Assembly: GCA_900757465.1 (NCBI GenBank)
Contig: CAAENY010000047.1
Coordinates: 1-13,351, forward strand
Source: an uncultured Collinsella sp.
Lineage (GTDB): Bacteria; Actinomycetota; Coriobacteriia; Coriobacteriales; Coriobacteriaceae
Direction: 5' to 3'
DNA: 13,351 nucleotides
The stretch's first letter is position 1. The number at the start of each line of letters is the position of its first letter. The notes under the pieces are model-generated. The model saw only the letters and a list, made by a program, of their open reading frames with translations, was not told the DNA's origin and ran no database searches. The translations under genes and the position numbers were made by a program. Below, piece after piece: positions 1 to 6,958 of the stretch.

Positions 1-334
1 GGGCGGCCGCAACGCCACGGGCATCGACGCGGTGGCGTGGGCCGAGGAGGCGGCTCGTCGCGGCGCCGGCGAGATCCTGCTCACCAGTATGGACCGCGAC
101 GGCACCAAGGCCGGATTTGACCTGGCGCTCACCCGCGCCGTGGCGCGCGCGGTGCCGATTCCGGTGATTGCGAGCGGCGGTGTGGGCGCGCTCGAGCATT
201 TTGCCGAGGGCGTGATTGAGGGCGAGGCCGATGCCGTGCTGGCGGCGAGCGTCTTTCACTTTGGGACGTTCAGCATTCGCGAAGTCAAAGAGTATATGGC
301 CTCTCAAGGTATTCCTGTGAGGCTGGACTTCTAA
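1..334 (+). CDS. hisF: HisF, imidazole glycerol phosphate synthase cyclase subunit (5' truncated)
   Basis: This is the C-terminal part of the HisF (beta/alpha)8 barrel, which with the glutaminase HisH converts PRFAR and ammonia to imidazole glycerol phosphate and AICAR in histidine biosynthesis. The reading frame is open from base 2 and the start lies before the window. Visible family landmarks are GGR near the beginning, then GAGEILLTSMDRDGTKAGFD, which carries the second catalytic aspartate (SMDRDGT), then IPVIASGGVG, a phosphate-binding loop, then ADAVLAASVFHFG and the usual REVKEYMASQGIPVR end. The C-terminus is complete and of normal length. The downstream hisI and hisE on the same strand support a histidine operon running in from the left. 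Identity is seen in the sequence; the reaction is family knowledge. Confidence 0.96.
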   Translation, partial: GGRNATGIDAVAWAEEAARRGAGEILLTSMDRDGTKAGFDLALTRAVARAVPIPVIASGGVGALEHFAEGVIEGEADAVLAASVFHFGTFSIREVKEYMASQGIPVRLDF

Positions 335-347
335 TGCTGCGGCTTGC

Positions 348-434
348 CCAGGCACCCGACCTTCCGGCTCCAACCCTCCTCGCGTACTTAAGTACGCGTC
401 GTCGGGCTTGTCGCTCGGAATCTCGGGCACCTGG
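348..434 (+). promoter_or_regulatory. Structured hisF-hisI spacer with perfect 18-bp palindrome
   Basis: The 142-bp gap between the hisF stop and the hisI start contains a perfect palindrome, CGCGTACTTAAGTACGCG, at 381-398. In RNA it would form a 7-bp stem with a TTAA loop. It is nested in outer complementary segments, CCCGAC 355-360 with GTCGGG 401-406 and CCAGG 348-352 with CCTGG 430-434. No T-tract follows, so it is not a standard terminator. It could be an mRNA processing or attenuation structure, a repressor operator or a dispersed intergenic repeat. Pairing is read directly; function is unknown. Confidence 0.5.
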
Positions 435-476
435 ACAACCCTCACCGACCTGCGAAGTTTGAACTTGGGAAGAGAA

Positions 477-806
477 ATGGAAGAGATAACCGATCCTTCA
501 AAGCTTACATACGACGCCAAGGGGCTGATTCCTTGTGTGGTTCAGCAGTATGACACCGGCGAGGTGCTTATGGTTGCTTGGATGAACGAGGAGTCGGTGG
601 GGCTGACGCTCAAGACCGGTACCACGTGGTTTTGGAGCCGCAGTCGCCAGGAGCTCTGGAACAAGGGCGCGACGAGCGGCAATATGCAGGAGGTCAAGGA
701 GCTTTGGGCCGACTGCGATAGCGATACGCTGCTGGTCAAGGTTGACTCGCCGGGTCCGGCCTGCCATACCGGCAACCGTACCTGCTTCTTTAAGAAACTC
801 GCGTAG
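477..806 (+). CDS. hisI: HisI, phosphoribosyl-AMP cyclohydrolase
   Basis: HisI opens the adenine ring of phosphoribosyl-AMP, the third step of histidine synthesis, using zinc and magnesium. From the ATG at 477 the protein has 109 residues, normal for a monofunctional HisI. Visible motifs are GLIPCVVQQYDTGEVLMVAW at the N-terminus, TTWFWSRSRQELWNKGATSG, the metal-binding CDSD at 80-83, and PACHTGNRTCFF with the zinc-ligand cysteines (C80, C96, C103). The frame stays open upstream to a TTG at 408, but the 477 start is preferred: it has a purine-rich GGGAAGAG site just upstream (467-474), and the family fold starts right after it. HisE is a separate gene here rather than a HisIE fusion. Confidence 0.95.
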   Translation: MEEITDPSKLTYDAKGLIPCVVQQYDTGEVLMVAWMNEESVGLTLKTGTTWFWSRSRQELWNKGATSGNMQEVKELWADCDSDTLLVKVDSPGPACHTGNRTCFFKKLA

Positions 807-852
807 GGCGGGCGCTCGATTAGACGCTCGGCCAACCAGAAAGGATTGAACT

Positions 853-1170
853 ATGGGTGTGCGCACCGCAAACGTTCAGGATGGAAATATCGGTGAGACG
901 CTGACGGGGCTCGCCGAGGTGATTCACGGCCGTCGCGACGCATCGCCGCAGGAGAGCTATACCGCTCGCCTGCTGACCGACGTCGAGGACGAGCTGCTCA
1001 AGAAGCTTGCCGAGGAGGCGAGCGAGGTGATCATGGCCTGCAAGGATAACGATCACGATCACATCCGCTACGAGGCTGGCGACCTGGTCTACCACTTGCT
1101 CGTGACGCTTGAGCGCTACGGCATTACCCTCGACGAGCTGGCCGGCGAACTCAACGCCCGCCGCCACTAG
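853..1170 (+). CDS. hisE: HisE, phosphoribosyl-ATP pyrophosphatase
   Basis: HisE hydrolyses phosphoribosyl-ATP to phosphoribosyl-AMP plus pyrophosphate, the step before HisI. The 105-residue protein belongs to the all-alpha MazG-like NTP pyrophosphatase superfamily. It shows the acidic metal-binding pattern KKLAEEASEVIMACK followed by RYEAGDLVYHLLV, i.e. EExxE and ExxD on adjacent helices, and the preceding SYTARLL segment typical of HisE. It begins 46 bases after the hisI stop, with AAAGGA at 840-845 as ribosome site. It is the last gene of the operon visible here; a fold-back element follows before the convergent PHP gene. Interestingly, the structurally related MazG lies in the next operon. 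Confidence 0.95.
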   Translation: MGVRTANVQDGNIGETLTGLAEVIHGRRDASPQESYTARLLTDVEDELLKKLAEEASEVIMACKDNDHDHIRYEAGDLVYHLLVTLERYGITLDELAGELNARRH

Positions 1171-1209
1171 TCGTTTGGGACAGTCTTTGTTGGTGTAACG
1201 GGGTCATGG

Positions 1210-1278
1210 AAGTTGCGGTGAAATAGGGACTGTTTAAGCGCTTCATCAGGCAAAACAATCCCTATTCCACCGCAACTT
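1210..1278. repeat. 69-bp fold-back element, copy 1
   Basis: The outer arms are 1210-1229 and 1259-1278, 20 bp with one mismatch. The left arm begins AAGTTGCGGTGAAATA and the right arm ends with CACCGCAACTT. The stem continues inward as TGTTT 1231-1235 against AAACA 1253-1257, leaving a loop with a small AAGCGCTT palindrome. It lies between the 3' ends of the convergent hisE and PHP genes. Two more copies with the same length occur at 7963 and 9488. There is no T-tract, so a simple terminator is unlikely. Confidence 0.85.
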
Positions 1279-1290
1279 ATGAAGGGATGG

Positions 1291-2202
1291 TTAGGCGAGG
1301 GGCGTGGACTCCCATTCTCCGGTGAGGTGGGGGATGCCGAAGGTTCGGTAGCCGCAGTCGTAGGCGTGTGCCTGGGCCTCACGGATGTTCCAGCAGATGT
1401 CGCAGGCGCGGTGTGCGTCCGAGCCAAAAGTTATCGGCACCTCGGCGTGGGCAAAGCAATGCAGCAATCCGGTCGTGGGATAGTAGTCGTCGAGGCCCTT
1501 GCGCGGTGCGGCGGTCGAGACCTCAATGCGGCGGCCCGTATCGTGGGCGCATTCGGCCATCTGCTGCCAAAACGGTGCGGGGTCAAAGTCGGGCGTAAAG
1601 CCTTCCTTCGAAAAGCGCATGACCAGGTCAGGGTGAGCCATCACATCAAAGCTGAGCGAGCTTTCGCAGGCGTGGCACCAGTCGTCGACATAGCGCTCCC
1701 ACACGCCGCGCACGCCCAGGTTTTCCCAAACGTGCAGGTCGGTGTCGTCGTCGATCCAACCGCAAAGGGAATCGGGCGTATCGGGGCGAGCGACGTTTTC
1801 CGTTCCCGCCGTACCCGCGGCACCGGCCATGATATCGCCCGGGTTGCCAATCCAATGCACGCTGCCCAAGCGCACTATGGCACCCGCGGACCAGCGCTCA
1901 ACCAAAGGCTCGCAACCTTCGTACCAGTCGCATTCAAAGCCATAGATAAGCTCGAGCTCCGGCGTGATCTGCGCGGCGAGCTTGCGGGCGTCCTCAAAAG
2001 CCAGACGATGCGCCGGCAGGTCGCCCTCAGTAACCTGCACTTCGCAGTTGGCGTCCATGCTGGCGGGCAGGGCGAGATGATCGGTTGAGACCATGACGCG
2101 GCAGCTGGCCGCAGCAGCGGCGCGAACGTTGTCCTCAAACGAGGCATGACCGTCCGAGAACGAGGTGTGGGTATGGCAATCGATCAGCGGGCAAGCAGAC
2201 AT
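1291..2202 (-). CDS. PHP-domain phosphatase, probable histidinol-phosphatase
   Basis: This 303-residue protein has the full set of metal-binding motifs of the PHP phosphoesterase family: an N-terminal DCHTHTSFSDGH (HxH), then STDHLALP, YGFECDW, VHWIG, VMAHPDLVMRF and the C-terminal FGSDAH. These histidines and acids bind the trinuclear metal centre of HisJ/HisK-type histidinol-phosphatases. The length is somewhat above that of Bacillus HisJ; an extra segment follows the VHW motif (roughly residues 120-165, GTAGTENVARPDTPDSLCGW region). The ATG at 2202 is supported by an AAAGGAG site six bases upstream on the minus strand. It is convergent with, and next to, hisF-hisI-hisE, which fits dephosphorylation of histidinol phosphate. 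Other PHP esterases act on different phosphates, so the exact substrate is inferred. Confidence 0.82.
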   Translation of the reverse strand: MSACPLIDCHTHTSFSDGHASFEDNVRAAAAASCRVMVSTDHLALPASMDANCEVQVTEGDLPAHRLAFEDARKLAAQITPELELIYGFECDWYEGCEPLVERWSAGAIVRLGSVHWIGNPGDIMAGAAGTAGTENVARPDTPDSLCGWIDDDTDLHVWENLGVRGVWERYVDDWCHACESSLSFDVMAHPDLVMRFSKEGFTPDFDPAPFWQQMAECAHDTGRRIEVSTAAPRKGLDDYYPTTGLLHCFAHAEVPITFGSDAHRACDICWNIREAQAHAYDCGYRTFGIPHLTGEWESTPLA

Positions 2203-2332
2203 GGCGGCTCCTTTGCGTCAAGCGAATCCGCTCCATTGTAATGGCGCAGCTCTCAACACGCCGGGCACGCCGGGGGTCGAAATCGATTGGAAAGGCTGCG
2301 CGGCGCGCGGTGCGGCCTCGCTTGCGCTCTCA

Positions 2333-2397
2333 AAACATGTGCATCAGCCTCCAAAAGCTGCAAAAAATGACATGTTTGGAGGCTGACGTACACGTTT
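2333..2397. repeat. 65-bp imperfect inverted repeat
   Basis: The arms are 23 bp, 2333-2355 and 2375-2397. The inner 12 bp (TCAGCCTCCAAA, 2344-2355, against 2375-2386) are perfect; three positions differ in the outer part, all by transition. If transcribed on the minus strand, two of the three become G-U pairs. The loop is 19 bases and A-rich. The element lies in the 340-bp gap (2203-2542) between the divergent PHP and LarC-like genes. Apart from it and weak promoter-like hexamers (TACAAT on the minus strand at 2240-2235), I see nothing else in that gap. It is unrelated in sequence to the 69-bp family. Confidence 0.7.
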
Positions 2398-2542
2398 GAA
2401 TGGAGCGGGCCGGCGTTGGAGCGCGCCAGCACTTGCGCCCAGCAAAAGTCGCACCTATCCCATGACGCCGCCCCTGCGCCGCCCGCGATGTGCTAGCGTT
2501 TGGATGAACAAAACGAGCCCGCGCGGAAAGGATCCGGACCGT

Positions 2543-3028
2543 ATGCAATGCGATAGCACATCCCCACTGTCCCGCGAGACCGATGCACCCGAAACCATCG
2601 TCAAGCTGGAATGCGACATCGACGACGCGTCGCCCGAGGTGCTCGCCTACGCTGCCGACCGCCTGCGCGAGGCGGGTGCGCGCGAGGTGCATTGGCTGCC
2701 CCTCTATTGCAAGAAAGGCCGCCCCAGCTGGCAGCTACAGGTAATCTGTGCTCACGAGGATATCGAGCGTCTGCAGACGATCATCTTTTTGGAAACCACG
2801 ACCAATGGTATCCGTCGCCAGGTTATGGAGCGCGTTTGCCTGCCACGCCGCTTTGAGCGCGTAACGACGCCATGGGGCGAGGTGTCCGTCAAGGTGGCCA
2901 CCCTGCCCGACGGCAGTGAGCGTGCGGCACCCGAGTACGAGGACTGCGCCCGCCTTGCCCGTGAGCACAACGTGCCGCTCCAGCGCGTGATGCAGGCGGC
3001 GCAAGCCGTGGCACTGCGATTTGAATAA
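2543..3028 (+). CDS. Stand-alone LarC C-terminal (LarC2-like) domain protein
   Basis: This 161-residue protein matches the C-terminal part of LarC, the CTP-dependent cyclometallase that inserts nickel into the NPN cofactor of lactate racemase. Recognisable family stretches are VKLECDIDDASPEVLAYA, GAREVHWLPLYCKKGRP, IIFLETTTNGIRRQ, LPRRFERVTTPWGEVSVKVA and APEYEDCARLAREHNVPL. The LarC N-terminal half is missing, and the 340 bases upstream cannot encode it. In lactobacilli LarC2 is joined to LarC1 by a programmed frameshift; here no LarC1 is adjacent. The start at 2543 has GGAAAGGA at 2525-2532; an in-frame ATG at 2504 is possible. It heads a same-strand run with yfcE and mazG, 60 bases before yfcE. 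The role without LarC1 is unknown. Confidence 0.8.
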   Translation: MQCDSTSPLSRETDAPETIVKLECDIDDASPEVLAYAADRLREAGAREVHWLPLYCKKGRPSWQLQVICAHEDIERLQTIIFLETTTNGIRRQVMERVCLPRRFERVTTPWGEVSVKVATLPDGSERAAPEYEDCARLAREHNVPLQRVMQAAQAVALRFE

Positions 3029-3088
3029 CGCGGCTGGTGGCGACATCCTGCCCCCAGCCATATCAACCCCATTCGAAAGGATCTCCCC

Positions 3089-3637
3089 ATGAAATACCTC
3101 ATCGCCTCCGACATCCACGGCTCGGCATACTGGGCCGAGCGCCTGGTCGCCGACATCGAATCCGAGCAGCCCGACCGCATCGTGCTGCTGGGCGACCTGC
3201 TCTACCACGGTCCGCGCAACGACTTGCCGCGCGATTACGCCCCCAAGCGCGTAATCCCGCTGCTCAACGCCCTGGCCGACCGCATCATCGCGGTGCGCGG
3301 CAACTGCGATGCCGAGGTCGACCAGATGGTGCTCGACTTCCCCGTCATGGCCGACTACGCCACGCTGTTCGACGAGACCGGCCGCGAGCTGTTCCTGACG
3401 CACGGCCATGTCTTTGGCGCCGGCATGCACAACAGCGTCGACCACGCGCCCGCGTTGCCCGAGGGCTCCGCGCTCGTCTACGGTCATACGCACATCAAGG
3501 TCAACGAGGAAAGCGCCGCGCACCCGGGCCTGTGGCTCTTCAACCCCGGTAGCGTGAGCATCCCCAAGGACGGCTCGCACAGCTACGGCATCTACGAGGG
3601 CGGCGCGTTCCGCCATGTGATCCTGGAGGAGGAATAG
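3089..3637 (+). CDS. yfcE: YfcE/MJ0936-type metallophosphodiesterase
   Basis: This calcineurin-fold phosphodiesterase has 182 residues, close to E. coli YfcE. It carries the dimetal-site motifs in order: ASDIHG (D8, H10), LGDLLYHGPRN (D36), VRGNCDAEVDQM (N72), LTHGHVFG (H105, H107) and VYGHTHI (H133, H135), followed by FNPGSVSIPKDG. YfcE enzymes are Mn-dependent and active on model phosphodiesters; the natural substrate is not settled. The start at 3089 follows GAAAGGA at 3075-3081. The gene sits between the LarC-like gene and mazG; the mazG ribosome site lies inside its last codons, so the two are almost certainly co-transcribed and possibly translationally coupled. Confidence 0.92.
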   Translation: MKYLIASDIHGSAYWAERLVADIESEQPDRIVLLGDLLYHGPRNDLPRDYAPKRVIPLLNALADRIIAVRGNCDAEVDQMVLDFPVMADYATLFDETGRELFLTHGHVFGAGMHNSVDHAPALPEGSALVYGHTHIKVNEESAAHPGLWLFNPGSVSIPKDGSHSYGIYEGGAFRHVILEEE

Positions 3638-3639
3638 CC

Positions 3640-4500
3640 ATGGCGCAGCACATGGCTCAGCAAAATGCCGAGGGCTCGCGCAATCTGTCCACGCTGGTCG
3701 ACGCGTCGGCCGAGCTGCAGCATCTGGTGCAGACCGTCTGGCGCTTGCGTCAGCCCGACGGCTGCCCGTGGGACCGCGAGCAGACGCACCGCAGCATTGG
3801 CAAGAACATGATCGAGGAGGCCTACGAGGCGCTCGACTGCATCGAGGCGGACGACGCGGTTCACCTGCGCGAGGAGCTGGGTGACGTGCTCATGCAGGTC
3901 GTGCTGCATGCGCAGATTGCTGCTGACGCCGGCGAGTTTACGCTGGCCGACGTGGCGCACGATATCGACGCCAAGCTCATCCGCCGTCATCCGCACGTGT
4001 TTGGCGATGTAGATGCCGACAGTTCCGACGAGGTACTCAAGATTTGGGACGAGGTTAAGCTTGCCGAGAAAGCCGCCAAGGACAAGGCCGTGGCGGCAGG
4101 CGAGGCTGCGCCCGAGGGCCTGCTCGACGGCGTGCCCACGCATCTACCGGCGCTGATGCAGGCGCAGAAGGTGTCGCGCAAGGCGGCTGCCGTGGGCTTT
4201 GAGTGGGAGACGGTCCAGGACGTGTGGGACGAGGTCGCCGAGGAGCGTGCCGAGTTTGAGGCCGAGGCCCCTGGCTCGCCCGAGCGCGAAATGGAGTTTG
4301 GCGATCTGCTCTTTGCCCTGGTCAACGTTGCACGCAAAGAGGGCATTGACGCCGAGAGTGCCCTTCGTGCCAGCACGGCAAAGTTCCGCCGCCGCTGGGC
4401 CGCGATGGAGCGGATGGCGGCCGATGCTCACGTGGATCTTGCCGAGCTTTCGACCCACGGCCTCAACGACCTGTGGGATGCCGCAAAGGCGGAGGAGTAA
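3640..4500 (+). CDS. mazG: MazG, nucleoside triphosphate pyrophosphohydrolase
   Basis: MazG hydrolyses (d)NTPs to NMPs and pyrophosphate and is thought to clean the nucleotide pool and modulate (p)ppGpp-related stress. The 286-residue protein has two tandem MazG domains, as in the E. coli enzyme. The first shows RLRQPDGCPWDREQTHRSI, then MIEEAYEALDC (E59, E60, E63) and REELGDVLMQVVLHA (E79, D82), followed by RRHPHVFGD. The second shows AEERAEFE and EMEFGDLLFALVNVAR, then RRRWAAME. A low-complexity linker rich in Ala, Lys and Glu separates them. An N-terminal extension of about 20 residues precedes the conserved domain. The start is fixed by GGAGGAGG at 3625-3632, two bases after the yfcE stop. 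A terminator follows. Confidence 0.95.
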   Translation: MAQHMAQQNAEGSRNLSTLVDASAELQHLVQTVWRLRQPDGCPWDREQTHRSIGKNMIEEAYEALDCIEADDAVHLREELGDVLMQVVLHAQIAADAGEFTLADVAHDIDAKLIRRHPHVFGDVDADSSDEVLKIWDEVKLAEKAAKDKAVAAGEAAPEGLLDGVPTHLPALMQAQKVSRKAAAVGFEWETVQDVWDEVAEERAEFEAEAPGSPEREMEFGDLLFALVNVARKEGIDAESALRASTAKFRRRWAAMERMAADAHVDLAELSTHGLNDLWDAAKAEE

Positions 4501-4504
4501 GACT

Positions 4505-4550
4505 GCGGGAACGACGGGCTGACACGCTTCATCGTTCCCGCTAAATTTTT
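4505..4550 (+). terminator. Rho-independent terminator after mazG
   Basis: A perfect 10-bp stem, GCGGGAACGA (4505-4514) with TCGTTCCCGC (4532-4541), is followed by TAAATTTTT. It begins five bases after the mazG stop and separates the LarC-yfcE-mazG operon from eno. Confidence 0.85.
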
Positions 4551-4571
4551 CGAAAATCAAGTGTATCCCTC

Positions 4572-4616
4572 GGCTAACTTAGGGCATAATGCAAAAAGTG
4601 CGACATGGCTAACTTA
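4572..4616 (+). promoter_or_regulatory. eno promoter region with duplicated GGCTAACTTA box
   Basis: The 10-mer GGCTAACTTA occurs at 4572-4581 and again at 4607-4616, start to start 35 bp apart, on either side of a -10-like CATAAT (4585-4590). No convincing -35 hexamer is visible. The arrangement resembles a pair of regulator sites bracketing a promoter, but no known regulator is recognised. The eno start lies about 75 bases downstream of the second box. Confidence 0.4.
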
Positions 4617-4692
4617 TGAACCTGCGCGCCTCTACAGCGTGCAAGCCGCGTCGCCAAGCATTCAACCCGTTTCCAAGTGAGAGGGAGACAAC

Positions 4693-5982
4693 ATGAGCGA
4701 TATTTTGGACGTTTACGGTCGCGAGGTGCTCGACAGCCGCGGCAATCCCACCGTCGAGGTCGAGGTCGTGCTCGAGGACGGCAGCTTTGGCCGCGCAATG
4801 GTGCCTTCGGGTGCTTCGACCGGCGCCTTTGAAGCCTGCGAGCTGCGCGATGGCGACAAGGGCCGCTACCTGGGCAAGGGCGTTTCGCAGGCCGTCGAGC
4901 ATGTCAACAACGAGTGCGCTAACGCCGTCGTGGGCCTCGATGCCTTCGACCAGCGCGCCGTCGATGCCGCGCTGATTGCTGCGGACGGTACCCCCAACAA
5001 GACCAAGCTCGGTGCCAACGCCATCCTGGGCGTGTCGCTGGCCGTCGCCCGCGCCGCTGCCGAGTCGGCGGGCCTGTCGCTGTACCAGTACCTGGGCGGC
5101 GTCAACGCCCACCTGCTGCCCACGCCCATGATGAACATTCTCAACGGCGGCGTGCATGCCGACAATAACGTTGACTTCCAGGAGTTCATGATCATGCCGG
5201 TGGGCGCCCCGAGCTTTGCCGAGGGCCTGCGTTGGTGCGCCGAGGTCTACCACACCCTCAAGGGCGTGCTGCACGAGGCTGGCCTGGGCGGTGGTGTGGG
5301 CGACGAGGGCGGCTTTGCCCCCAACCTTAAGACCAATGCCGAGCCGTTTGAGTACATCGCCAAGGCCGTGGAAAAGGCCGGTTTTAAGCCCGGCGTCGAC
5401 TTCATGTACGCCATGGATCCGGCCTCGACCGAGTTCTACAACGCCGAGACCGGCATGTACGAGCTCAAGGGCGAGGGTGTTGAGTACACGAGCGCCCAGA
5501 TGGTCGATTACTGGGAGAAGCTCGTCGACACCTATCCCATCATTTCCATCGAGGACGGCATGGCCGAGGAAGACTGGGACGGCTGGGTCGAGCTTACTCG
5601 CCGCATTGGCAACAAGGTGCAGCTGGTGGGCGACGACCTGTTCGTTACCAACACCGAGCGCCTTAAGAAGGGTATCGAGCTGGGCGCCGCCAATGCGATC
5701 CTGGTCAAGGTCAACCAGATTGGCACGCTCACCGAGTCGCTCGAGGCTATCGAGACCGCCAAGGAGGCCGGCTACGCCTGCATCGTGAGCCACCGCTCCG
5801 GCGAGACCGAGGACTCCACGATCGCCGACCTGGTCGTGGGCGTCAACGCCGGTCAGATCAAGTCGGGCGCCCCGTGCCGCAGCGATCGCATCGCCAAGTA
5901 CAACCAGCTCATCCGCATCGAGGACGAGCTCGAGGGCAGTGCGCGCTACGCCGGCAAGGCCGCGTTCTACAACATTCGCTAA
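4693..5982 (+). CDS. eno: Enolase
   Basis: Enolase interconverts 2-phosphoglycerate and phosphoenolpyruvate in glycolysis. The 429-residue protein is full length. It shows VYGREVLDSRGNPTVEVEV at the N-terminus, the mobile active-site loop SGASTG (39-44), LLPTPMMNILNGGVHADN, EGGFAPNL, SIEDGMAEEDWDGW and VGDDLFVTN, NAILVKVNQIGTLTE with the catalytic lysine, and the enolase signature SHRSGETEDSTIADL, with GQIKSGAPCRSDRIAKYNQL at the end. The start at 4693 has GAGGGAG upstream. It stands alone between two terminators, consistent with a strongly expressed monocistronic gene with its own promoter. Confidence 0.98.
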   Translation: MSDILDVYGREVLDSRGNPTVEVEVVLEDGSFGRAMVPSGASTGAFEACELRDGDKGRYLGKGVSQAVEHVNNECANAVVGLDAFDQRAVDAALIAADGTPNKTKLGANAILGVSLAVARAAAESAGLSLYQYLGGVNAHLLPTPMMNILNGGVHADNNVDFQEFMIMPVGAPSFAEGLRWCAEVYHTLKGVLHEAGLGGGVGDEGGFAPNLKTNAEPFEYIAKAVEKAGFKPGVDFMYAMDPASTEFYNAETGMYELKGEGVEYTSAQMVDYWEKLVDTYPIISIEDGMAEEDWDGWVELTRRIGNKVQLVGDDLFVTNTERLKKGIELGAANAILVKVNQIGTLTESLEAIETAKEAGYACIVSHRSGETEDSTIADLVVGVNAGQIKSGAPCRSDRIAKYNQLIRIEDELEGSARYAGKAAFYNIR

Positions 5983-6045
5983 ACAGGCGGTGCTCGCGGG
6001 GGCGGGGTTGACTCGGCTCCGCTCCACTTCTGATGGCCGCCATTG

Positions 6046-6077
6046 GGCGCTGGGCCGTATGGCTCAGCGCCTTTTTT
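6046..6077 (+). terminator. Rho-independent terminator after eno
   Basis: The stem GGCGCTGGGCC (6046-6056) pairs with GGCTCAGCGCC (6061-6071), with one G-U pair and a four-base loop, followed by six T (6072-6077). It lies about 65 bases after the eno stop. Confidence 0.9.
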
Positions 6078-6116
6078 ATGTCGAGCAAAGGCTGGCGAAG
6101 GCGGTGCGCGCGCTCG

Positions 6117-6125
6117 TGCTATAAC
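6117..6125 (+). promoter_or_regulatory. Extended -10 promoter for the FtsB/DivIC-like gene
   Basis: TGC followed by TATAAC (6120-6125) matches an extended -10 box (TGnTATAAT), between the eno terminator and the next gene, 43 bases before its ATG. No clear -35 is seen, which is acceptable for an extended -10 promoter. Confidence 0.5.
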
Positions 6126-6168
6126 TAGAATACTTAGCGCAAACAAACCTCAACCGCACAAGGCGCAC

Positions 6169-6930
6169 ATGGATCAGATTTACGACAACAGGTACTATTC
6201 CGCCGGTTCGCGTGAGCCGTCGCCTCGCCGTGCGCGCACGGTGCAGCTCGGTGGGTCCGCCTACGCCGGCGCCGACCGCTCCACGCAGCGCCCGACAAGT
6301 ACCTCGCGCCCCAATGCTCAAGTGAATACTTCGACAGATGGACCAGTGCGCCCAGCACGTTCGTTGCATGCTCAGCGCTCGTCGGCTCAAACGCACGATA
6401 GGTCGAGCAGGCCCTCGAACCGTCTTTCGGGCTCGGACTTTATGCACTACGCCAACGACAACGCGGTGGTCAAGGCGATCTACGACTTTACCCACGGTCC
6501 TCAGCGAGGGCTATTCATCGGCATCGTCGTTGCCCTGGTGCTCGTGAGCCTGTATTTCCCCGTGCGCGACCTGTATGTGGCAAAGCGCTCGAGCGATATC
6601 TTGGCCAAGCAGGTCGAGATTCGCCAGCAATACAATGATGAGCTGCAAAAAAGCGTCGACAAGTTGCTCTCGGAGGAGGGCATCAAGGATGCGGCATCCG
6701 AGGACCTGGGCCTGGTGATGCCCGGCGAGAAGAGGATTGAAGTGCAGGGCCTAGACGGCGATTCGGATGCCTCGTCGAGCCAGAAGTCGTCGAACGCCAA
6801 GAAAGCCAGCGAGGTGGCCAAGGAGATCGAAGAAGTCGGCAAGGACGCGCCGTGGTACATTCAGACGCTCGACATGCTGTTTGGATTTAACGGCGTCGAG
6901 GGTCAGACGGTCGCGTCCAGCGGCGAGTAG
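6169..6930 (+). CDS. FtsB/DivIC-family septum formation initiator protein
   Basis: This 253-residue single-pass membrane protein has the layout of actinobacterial FtsB/DivIC proteins. A long, polar, Arg/Ser/Pro-rich and probably disordered cytoplasmic N-terminus (1-95) is followed by one membrane segment, GLFIGIVVALVLVSLYF (114-130). An extracytoplasmic coiled-coil-like stretch (about 138-166, SSDILAKQVEIRQQYNDELQ) comes next, then a short domain with EDLGLVMPGEKRIEV typical of the family, and a Ser/Lys-rich tail. FtsB/DivIC bridge FtsL and FtsQ/DivIB in the divisome and help activate septal peptidoglycan synthesis. The ATG at 6169 is chosen because the frame upstream runs through the eno terminator; AAGG lies just before it. 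The next gene starts 28 bases after its stop. Confidence 0.85.
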   Translation: MDQIYDNRYYSAGSREPSPRRARTVQLGGSAYAGADRSTQRPTSTSRPNAQVNTSTDGPVRPARSLHAQRSSAQTHDRSSRPSNRLSGSDFMHYANDNAVVKAIYDFTHGPQRGLFIGIVVALVLVSLYFPVRDLYVAKRSSDILAKQVEIRQQYNDELQKSVDKLLSEEGIKDAASEDLGLVMPGEKRIEVQGLDGDSDASSSQKSSNAKKASEVAKEIEEVGKDAPWYIQTLDMLFGFNGVEGQTVASSGE

Positions 6931-6958
6931 GCGAGTAGCGCCCGGAGGGGAGCCCGCA

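Noticed and set aside
408..476. Upstream TTG start for hisI
   Set aside because: It would add 23 residues read from the palindromic spacer, without a ribosome site or family similarity; ATG at 477 fits.
1210..1278. Fold-back copy 1 as a simple rho-independent terminator for hisE/PHP
   Set aside because: No T-tract follows the stem on either strand, and the same element occurs elsewhere away from convergent gene ends (copy 3).
1279..2088. Open frame on the plus strand opposite the PHP gene
   Set aside because: Antisense shadow; the minus-strand protein has all PHP metal motifs and a strong ribosome site.
2735..3616. Long minus-strand frame opposite the LarC-like and yfcE genes
   Set aside because: Antisense shadow spanning two clearly coding genes and their gap; no recognisable motif.
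4609..6027. Long open frame on the minus strand opposite enolase
   Set aside because: It is the antisense shadow of a GC-rich, strongly biased gene; its Leu/Val/Gly/Ala-rich product resembles no family and enolase is unmistakable.
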